Below, one piece after another: positions 56,649 through 64,000 of a stretch of 64,000 nucleotides of DNA. Within the stretch, counting starts at the first letter, position 1. The number at the start of each line of letters is the position of its first letter. The notes under the pieces were generated by a model. The model had not been told where the DNA came from. It was given only the letters and a program-made list of their open reading frames with translations, and searched no databases. A program made the position numbers and the translations under genes. The stretch is from Endocalyx cinctus. Its lineage: Eukaryota > Ascomycota > Sordariomycetes > Amphisphaeriales > Apiosporaceae. The stretch is from assembly GCA_001600455.1 (NCBI GenBank), contig BCKC01000001.1:1080441-1144440 (forward strand), in the 5' to 3' direction.

Positions 56649-57540
56649 CGCCTCTTTAGCCAACCACACCTCACTGCCATACTCCATCTTTGACGCAAAA
56701 GGCATGTAGGTTGGTATTTGTAAGCGACCACCAACACCAAAGTTCCTGTTTTTCTTTCCCACACTCTCTCTTTCCCCTCTTGTTCTGTTTTCGGTAATGT
56801 ATTCCTATCGTAAAAAGTTTCCGTCAGCGGCGCTTATTTTTTATCTTTATTTTTGAACCGAGAAAACGAAAAGGAGGGTACGTCGCGTGGCTGCTATTAG
56901 CCGAAGTACCATTTTCATCGTAGGAACTTTGCCGGCGTTGAGGCTCTGTAATATTCTTTTCTAGAATTTACAAACCAACATGCTTAACTTATCTTGAAAC
57001 TGAGCTAAGAAACCATTACACCGAAAAATGATAATAATAAGATATGTTTAAAGCCGCAGTATCTTGATCCAACACCTTAATCTAACATATGTACCATACT
57101 GATGGCCCAACTCAAGCGTCCAGTGATGATTTCGCGTTGGTTGTCGTGCTGATATAGTAGCATTTATGTAAGTTGCAATTAGTTATCGAGTAACCAGATC
57201 AACGAAAGTAAAGTTACTAGACAAGAAATATGTAAAGGGGGGGGAACGCAAGTATGCATGACATTCGACTCGGTGATCATCACGTCAAGTATTTGTCTGC
57301 GCCTTGTAAGCCGATGAATAATTAGACTTTCCGAAGTAGAGAGATAGAAATATAATACTAGTCACATCCCGAATCAGTAGGTCTTTGCGGGTTTGGCCTT
57401 GCAACTCTCTAACTCTCTACGATTTTTTTTTTTTTTTTTTTTAGCACACACTACTACACTTGAAAAGATTGGTCAAGCACAGATATTTAGCCTTGGCTTC
57501 TCGATCCTACGCAAGTCCCACACTATCCTCCTCTTTCTCT

Positions 57541-57735
57541 ATGACCGATATAAAAATTGGGAAACTCGCTATCGTCACGCTTCCCCCGCCGCGAGACGTC
57601 CACTTTATATACCAACACGTGATGGAAATGTCCATCGAAGCCATCATCGCCGTGGTCGGTACACTCGTTAGTCTTCCGCCAGCAATCATGGTCTTCGTAG
57701 CCTGTTTCCGGCGCCGAAAGAAGCCCGGTGAGTAG
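57541..57735 (+). CDS. Possible small single-TM protein
   Basis: 64 codons from ATG 57541 (MTDIKIGKLAIV) or fewer from the in-frame ATGs at 57622 and 57628. The C-terminal half is a clear membrane segment followed by a basic stop-transfer tail (AIIAVVGTLVSLPPAIMVFV, then CFRRRKKPGE). Short ORFs with a similar PPAI helix and RRR tail occur in ascomycete genomes. The codons at the end match a GTGAGT donor, so a longer spliced product is possible. Weak evidence. Confidence 0.3.
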   Translation: MTDIKIGKLAIVTLPPPRDVHFIYQHVMEMSIEAIIAVVGTLVSLPPAIMVFVACFRRRKKPGE

Positions 57736-58543
57736 ATATATATGATATTATCTCTTGTCCTTACATTTCATGCGCGGGAGACAGGAATGACCTGAAATTT
57801 ATCTACGTCAACACTAAACTAATACGGCGTTAACGCATCGTGGATAGTTCAAGTTGACGACATATCCATATATCCGAGGGCGAGATCACCAGTATACGTC
57901 ATCAAAGCGCAGGTTAGTGTAGTTGTCGACTATTTAATTGCTGCCCCTGGTGCTGAATGTAGGAATATAGGTCGAGTTTCGCCACGATGGATAACATGTA
58001 AATAGTTTGGGAGGGATGCTATTTGAAGAAAGAAGGGATCACGGACGGTTAAGCTCCTTCCCCTTCAGTAAAACGTATCGAACGCTACATTGAACTGAAG
58101 ATAATGACTGTATAGTTGAGCCCATCGATGCTGTGAGTTTTCAACTCGTCGTTACGCGCAATAGGGACGCGCAAATTAAGTACGGAAATGCCAGTAACAC
58201 TCAATCAATTCGAGAGGAGGAAATTGTAAGAGTGTTGCTGTTTCTGCATATGCATATCTCCTTCTCTTTAGGGAGAGAGAATTCGATTCGAAAAGTTTTT
58301 TATTTTAGTCATAATCTTCATTAATATTTTCTTCATCACATGTACCTACTTCAAAACCACTCAAGATACAATACGATACGCTTGAACCAATAACTTATCC
58401 CTCAGATCTTGGTAGGCATCCATCTATAACCTGCTGTAATGAGACTCATGGCCAGTCCTAACTGCAAATATATCAGCAAATATTGATCCCAATCACACAT
58501 GATCTGAGAAAATATATAAACAATGACATTTCTCGCTTTATAC

Positions 58544-59859
58544 TTACGTAGACTCTCCTATTAGATTATTAAACGCTATGTGAACTTGCTCCGTGAGATC
58601 ACTGGCCTGTAAGCTTCTGCCATTCTTCTCGAAAGCCAGACGTGAACATTCCTAATGTATTATGAACAAAATCTAAGGTCAGCAAAGAAATCTCCGGATA
58701 AGACCAAAAATAAAAGGAGCAAGTAAGAAAGAACACCGCACCCTTGTAATAGCAGCACCTCCAAAAGCCGCCAAGGCGAGCAACTCATCCTTTCCCAGCG
58801 ACCCATCGTGATCCCAAAGCCGGTCGAGGTAGGCCTTCCGCCAAGCAAGGAACGTCGCGATGGCGCCGGTAAGAGTGTCTCCCTGCCCACCGCTGCGCTT
58901 CAGCCCGCCTTGTAAATCGACAACGAGCGTCGTAGTCGTCTTGTCGTCGCAGGTGCTGATAAAGTCCTTTCGGCCCTTCTGGACGATCGTTACGCCGCCG
59001 AGGGCTTTACTAAGGGTCTCTACCTTAGTGGTCTCCGATTCCGATGACCCGCCTGACTCATCGGTACCTTCGGCGGAAATGATCGCCTTCCATAATCTCC
59101 CGAACTCGACCACGTTAGGCGTGAGCACGACCTCTTTCCACCCCTTGACGAGGTCCGGGTTACTTGTGACGAGAGCTAGAGCGTCGGCATCCAAAACTAC
59201 GGGTAGTCCTCGCTTACGTGCCTCCGTTATCACGCGTCCGCAAGTCTCTTGCATTAAGGGGTCGCGACCGAGGCCAGGCCCGATCACCAGTACGTGCAGT
59301 CGGGGCAGCATGTCTATGATATTACGGGCGGCCGATTCCGCCACATCCGAAATTGACTTCTTCTCTTTTTCCGACGGCGAAGACTGCCGCATCAGAGGGT
59401 GTACCATTAGATTCGGGCTATAAGTCTTGATGACGGCCGCAGCTGCGGGCGTGCATATAATGTGAGACTAGGGAAGAGTGGTCAGTAATAGCGGACTATC
59501 TTGGAAACAAGCATCTCATTTCTTTAGCACTTCACTGATAGAATAAAACGTGTATATAGCCGTGAGTGAAAAAAAAATCAAGTAAAAGAAAGGTTCCAAA
59601 CATACCATATCACAGCCTAATCTAGCACTTGACATCGCCGAGAAATAAGGCGCCCCCGTGTAGTCCTCGCTACCACCAATGACAGCGACCCGACCCAGTT
59701 GGCCTTAAAAGACTGTCTTGTCAGTGCCCGTACAGTTTTTGATATGGTATAGTTATGGTTCTGTATATAACGAAACGTACCTTTATGGAATTTCTCGAGC
59801 ATCGGTGGTACCATTTGGCGCACCTTGCCGAGGATTTCGCGTGTAGCCGACGACGACAT
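58544..59859 (-). CDS. NAXD: ATP-dependent (S)-NAD(P)H-hydrate dehydratase
   Basis: Metabolite-repair enzyme converting damaged, hydrated NAD(P)H back to NAD(P)H using ATP; the C-terminal half of bacterial YjeF/NnrD is its counterpart. Four exons (59859-59781, 59703-59606, 59467-58742, 58651-58544) sum to 1011 bases and 336 residues. An in-frame ATG 12 codons upstream (59895) is the alternative start. Diagnostic blocks are [73 protein letters not shown] and the ribokinase-like [16 protein letters not shown]. The stop TAA lies in ACGTAAGT, which also looks like a splice donor; splicing there to a nearby acceptor would give the same last residue. Expected in cytosol and/or mitochondria. Confidence 0.95.
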
Positions 59860-60773
59860 ACTTATCGGGCTACTACTCACTAATGGGGCTAACACAGTTT
59901 CTCATAAATTCGTAGCGCAATTCAAATAATGCAGAAACGATTTGAAAAATAGGGTAGAATGGAAGTATCGAAGCCCAGTTGAATGAAAATGGGCCATAAA
60001 TGATGCAAGTAGGATAGTTATGAATATAATGATGTCACCCGATTTCACAATTATCTCCGCCCGAGCGAGCTATAACTCCTTTTAACAATACATAATACTG
60101 AATAACTACATAACTATACTAAGTATATATATCTGATAGCCCCGAAAATAAAACATTCCCAACTCCTACCTGATGCTGGTGATATTATGTCACCAAGTAG
60201 CAGGCGTAACAGCTGGATAAGAGTTGACCCCGTGTAGTAATTGTTTAAGAACCGACTGATACGGCATTCGATCTATTATTTCGACCGGCCATTTAGTAAA
60301 AACCTCCGTCCATGGATACGTGCTAAGAGTATAATATAGTAACTGTAAGTTTTGTAGTAAATCCTATCAATCGTGAAGTGAAAATACAATGCCTGCCACT
60401 TGAATAGCCACCGCAACTGACAGTCTCAATATCAAGAGCCTGATCAACATTTTCACTAAAACCTAGAAAGATCCACCCCCTTTTCGAAGTATTCAATCCT
60501 ATAACCAGTCTTGTTACAAAATTTTGGCAGATTTTACACACACATGATCAGTGTCAAAAGAGTATACAGGACAAAAGGAATCGAGTGCTCTTTTTTGAGT
60601 TTTTTTTGGCTCTATTTTACAAGGGCTGAACTGGGGGGAATATTCCACTTCTTGCCCATCCTCTCTCTCACTCGTGGGCACCCGTCATAATGCTCTCTCA
60701 TCTATACGAAATATGACCAACCAACACAGACTTTAACTTATAAACAGTCCTCCACCTATGCTCTATAAATTAT
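59860..60773. other. Intergenic
   Basis: 0.9 kb holding the promoter of the NAD(P)HX dehydratase gene and the 3' untranslated region of ATP synthase alpha. Nothing else recognised. Confidence 0.5.
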
Positions 60774-63188
60774 TTAAGCAATGAAGCTCTTGGTGAAGGT
60801 GGTAATTACGTCCTTTAACCTCTGCTCAAGGTCTTTGCTGAGAGCACCCTCCTTGTCGATGGTAGCCATCAAGTCAGACTCGTTCGTCTTGAGATGTGAG
60901 AGGAAGTCAGCCTCCCACTGGAGGATCTTGCTGACGGGGACCTGGTCGAGGAAACCGTTGACACCAGCGAAGATAAGAGGAACCATTTCGTTGACAGCCA
61001 TAGGTGAGTACTGCTTCTGCTTGAGAAGCTCGGTCAACTGTAAAAGGGTCACGTTAGCATATTTCCGTAGCAAAATAATCGCGAAGACTTAAGAAGACTT
61101 ATACTTACACGCTCACCACGGTTGAGGGTCTGCTTGGTAGCGGCGTCGAGATCAGAACCGAACTGGGCGAAAGCAGCGACTTCACGGTACTGAGCCAAGA
61201 AGAGCTTCAGGGAACCGGCAACTTGCTTCATGGCCTTAAGCTGGGCAGCGGAACCGACACGAGAGACAGACAGACCGACGTTGATGGCAGGTCGGACACC
61301 CTTGTAGAACAACTCAGATTCCAAGAAGATCTGACCGTCGGTAATGGAAATAACGTTGGTGGGAATGTAGGCAGACACATCACCACCCTGGGTCTCGATA
61401 ATAGGGAGAGCAGTCATGGAACCACCACCGAGCTTGCTGTTCATCTTGGCAGCACGCTCCAAGAGACGGGAGTGGAGGTAGAAGACATCACCGGGGTAAG
61501 CCTCACGTCCAGGGGGACGTCGGAGCAGAAGAGACATCTGACGGTAGGCGACAGCTAATAGACAGAAGCATCAAATATTAGCAGGTAATTCAAATTTTGA
61601 ATTTTAGTCGAGCTTTAAGATACGAGATAAAAATGGACCCACCTTGCTTCGACAAATCATCGAAGATAATTAAGCTGTGCTTGCCGTTGTCACGGAAATA
61701 TTCACCGATACTTTTTAGGTGAAATATTAGCTGGGGAAGTAGTCAAAGTATCGAGACAGAACACTAACCTGGCACCGGTGAAAGGAGCGATGTACTGCAG
61801 AGGCGCAGCCTCGGAAGCAGTAGCAGCAACGACGACAGAGTACTTCATAGCATCGTTCTCCTCAAGGGTTTTAACGAGCTGGGCAACGGTGGATCGCTTC
61901 TGACCAACGGCGACGTAGACACAGTAGAGCTTCTTGGTCTCGTCGTTGGAATCGTTCCATCGCTTCTGGTTAAGGATAGTATCAAGGGCTACGGCAGTCT
62001 TTCCGGTCTGACGGTCACCGATGATCAACTCACGCTGACCACGACCAATGGGAACCATGGCATCGACGGACTTAAGACCAGTCTGGACAGGTTGGTTGAC
62101 GGATTGACGAGGCAGGATACCAGGAGCCTTGAGTTGGGCTCGGCGCTTCTCCTTAGTGTTCAAGGGGCCTTTTCCATCGACGGGGTTACCGAGGGCATCG
62201 ACGACACGACCAAGCAGCTCAGTACCGACAGGTACATCAACCTAATCACGAATATCAGTACATGAAGCCCCGTTAAAGTAAACTGAGGACCACAAAGCTT
62301 ACAATTTGTCCGGTACGCTTGACAGTCTCGCCTTCCTTGACCAAACGGTCAGAACCGAAAAGCACAACACCGACCTGGCCGGCCTCAAGGTTCATGCACA
62401 TTCCCTTGACACCAGAGGCAAACCTGAATGATGATATCAGTAAGGTAAAACGTTGCAGCTAGCTAACGAGACTAGATTTCAGTTACTTACTCGACCAGCT
62501 CCTCAGCCTGGACGTTGGCCATACCGTGCACACGGGCGATACCATCACTGTGTAAATTATTAGTTAGTATAAAATTCTTGCCAGATAATTTTTTTCGTTA
62601 TATCGTAGTAATAAAATGAGAAGAGATGGCGGTGATGATATATGTTCGAATATCGGTGACCAAGGAGGGAGATGTTGTGTTGGATTGCTCGTTTTGCGAG
62701 GTAATAAAAACCTCTCTCAATAAAGGGCCCACATACCCGACGGAAAGAACACGGCCTGTCTCAGCAAGGTTTGTATCTTCGGAAACACCACGAATTCTCT
62801 GCTCGAGGATGGAAGAAACTTCTGTTGGTGAGGCCTTGGCATCGGCGGCGTAGGATCGAGCCTGGAGGCTGACGACAGGTGCGGCATTTCGAGCCTAGGA
62901 AAAAAAAATTATACTAGTTAGCCGAATGTCCGAAAGTGTTTTAAGCTGAAATATCGCAAGCTTTGTGGATGAAGTTGGCAAAGCTCAATAAGCTTTGAAA
63001 AGACATTAAAAACAATTGAAAGATTCAATTAAGCTTCATAATTGATATTCAGATGAATTGAAATCAATCGCATCGAATTTTTGATGATACCCAGATATCA
63101 AAGATCGTCTACTTACAGCAACAACTCTGCCCGAGGCAGAGATGGCGCTCACAGCGCGTGTGGACTGTCGGAGAGCGGTTCGAAACAT
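60774..63188 (-). CDS. ATP1: ATP synthase F1 subunit alpha, mitochondrial precursor
   Basis: Core alpha subunit of the F1 sector of complex V in the mitochondrial matrix. Eight exons: 63188-63117, 62894-62737, 62547-62491, 62423-62303, 62241-61769, 61710-61643, 61554-61109 and 61037-60774; total 1659 bases, 552 residues, the expected length. The presequence is basic and hydroxylated ([20 protein letters not shown]), with an RSYAADA processing-site region. The Walker A loop is GDRQTGKTA, the Walker B-like strand is [17 protein letters not shown], and the alpha signature is [17 protein letters not shown]. The C-terminal helical domain ends [12 protein letters not shown]. No damage is seen. Introns are small and canonical. 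The CDS is a good reference for codon use and splice signals in this genome. Confidence 0.99.
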
Positions 63189-64000
63189 TATTATATGTGA
63201 AATATGAATCCTCAATTAAAAAGAAGCAAAGGAAAAATAACCAATTGCAAGAAAATGCAATTGATTAGAGAGGAGATTGAGGAAAAGGATGGATGGATTT
63301 TTTCTGGTATGAGGTTTGCAAAAAGACGGAGACTTTTTTTCAACAAGAAGAGCAAAAACACAAGGCGCAGAATTGAAGGGGGAAAATGGTGCACAGACCA
63401 AGTAACTAACGATCAAACCTGTACAGCTAGACCCGAAAGGTCCCGGCGATTCATCTCTGTACAGTAGATAATGCATTGTATGCATAGTTTTTATGTGTTT
63501 TTTTTACTGTATGTCAAATATGCCTCAAATGGACAGATAGATTTGTCCACTTTAGCTAGCATTGTACTTACTATTCTAATATCAACAACCTAGAATACTA
63601 TCAAAACCAAGTAAACTCCGTCAGTCTACTTGATTCATTTTTTCATTTTTATCTCAATCATCATCATATTTACATACTTGGTTATAAGTGAGTACTTGGG
63701 TAGTTAAGAGTTCGCTACACTTCTGATAAGCTACATTTAGATTTTTTACAACTGCCAAGGACAGCTGTAGGCTAATAGGCTAGTCCTAATTTGGAACATA
63801 TCGGATACATCTTATTAGCAAATCCGTACTCCTCTATATTAACCAAGCAGTCAATAATGATTAACTCTACAAGAAGTCTACTAGGCAGCTATGTTGAGTG
63901 AAATATAGACGGCGTAGTAAAGATCCTAACTTAAGAGTTATTTACGCTTCATGTTTCGCTATATATTTTAACTTGTATTTTAATAGAGAGTAATAGGATC
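63189..64000. other. Intergenic, promoter of ATP1
   Basis: Upstream region of ATP synthase alpha to the window edge. Short overlapping open frames at 63200-63490 look like chance. No gene recognised. Confidence 0.5.

Larger units (their letters stand above)
51208..58543. other. Gene-poor 7.3-kb stretch
   Basis: The longest region without a confident gene. It is AT-rich in parts (52080-52330, 52740-53280) and contains homopolymer runs. Candidate small genes are listed at 56125-56648 and 57541-57735. A 129-codon frame at 53787-54176 has one or two hydrophobic stretches but no recognisable family. TAGGTA/TACCTA motifs recur near 52400 and 53330. It includes the promoter of the gene ending at 49255 and the 3' region of the NAD(P)HX dehydratase gene. 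Confidence 0.4.

Overview
The window is eukaryotic: nearly every protein-coding gene is interrupted by short introns (about 40-240 bases) with fungal-type donors (GTAAGT, GTATGT, GTGAGT) and acceptors (TAG, CAG, AAG). The protein families point to a filamentous ascomycete (Pezizomycotina, probably Sordariomycetes; the class is an inference): a highly reducing polyketide synthase, a HET-domain protein, a fungal tannase/feruloyl esterase, an alcohol-oxidase-like GMC enzyme, and mitochondrial ATP synthase alpha with a fungal-style presequence. I saw no tRNA, rRNA, CRISPR array or intact transposon.

Layout. 2.6-5.4 kb: GMC oxidoreductase of the alcohol/methanol oxidase type (+, 12 exons). 6.0-7.3 kb: mitochondrial HotDog 3-hydroxyacyl-thioester dehydratase (HTD2-like, +). 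7.4-9.4 kb: secreted tannase/feruloyl esterase (-). 10.9-13.7 kb: 14-TM MFS transporter, possibly vacuolar (-). 14.2-16.2 kb: secreted sulfatase (-). 17.3-31.9 kb: a secondary-metabolite locus with a 2475-residue HR-PKS (KS-AT-DH-MT-ER-KR-ACP, no release domain, -), a divergently transcribed TesB-type thioesterase homologue (+), a DHA2-type MFS exporter (+) and a cytochrome P450 (-). 33.0-35.3 kb: Dal5-type MFS permease (+). 35.4-36.7 kb: PAQR/Izh-family seven-TM protein (-). 37.5-39.4 kb: zinc-finger protein with an eight-unit 27-residue C2HC array (-). 39.9-41.4 kb: AAAP amino-acid transporter (-). 44.6-47.2 kb: HET-domain protein with a hydrophobic insertion (+). 48.3-48.8 kb: small low-complexity protein (+). 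49.3-51.2 kb: disordered protein with a conserved-looking C-terminal domain (-). 51.2-58.5 kb: gene-poor stretch with only weak small-gene candidates. 58.5-59.9 kb: ATP-dependent NAD(P)HX dehydratase (-). 60.8-63.2 kb: ATP synthase alpha (-).

How the genes work together. The PKS, thioesterase homologue, exporter and P450 form a plausible four-gene pathway: chain assembly with programmed reduction and C-methylation, off-loading, oxidation and export. The PKS and thioesterase genes share a 1.15-kb divergent promoter carrying two perfect inverted repeats. The thioesterase homologue appears to lack the catalytic Asp of its family and the PKS dehydratase has an altered motif, so the cluster is the best candidate here for undescribed chemistry. 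The second notable element is the zinc-finger array, in which a 162-bp double unit is repeated without a single difference. The remaining genes look like ordinary metabolic, transport and housekeeping genes. Exon models were made by eye from reading frame, splice signals and family knowledge; where lengths are given the exon sums divide by three.
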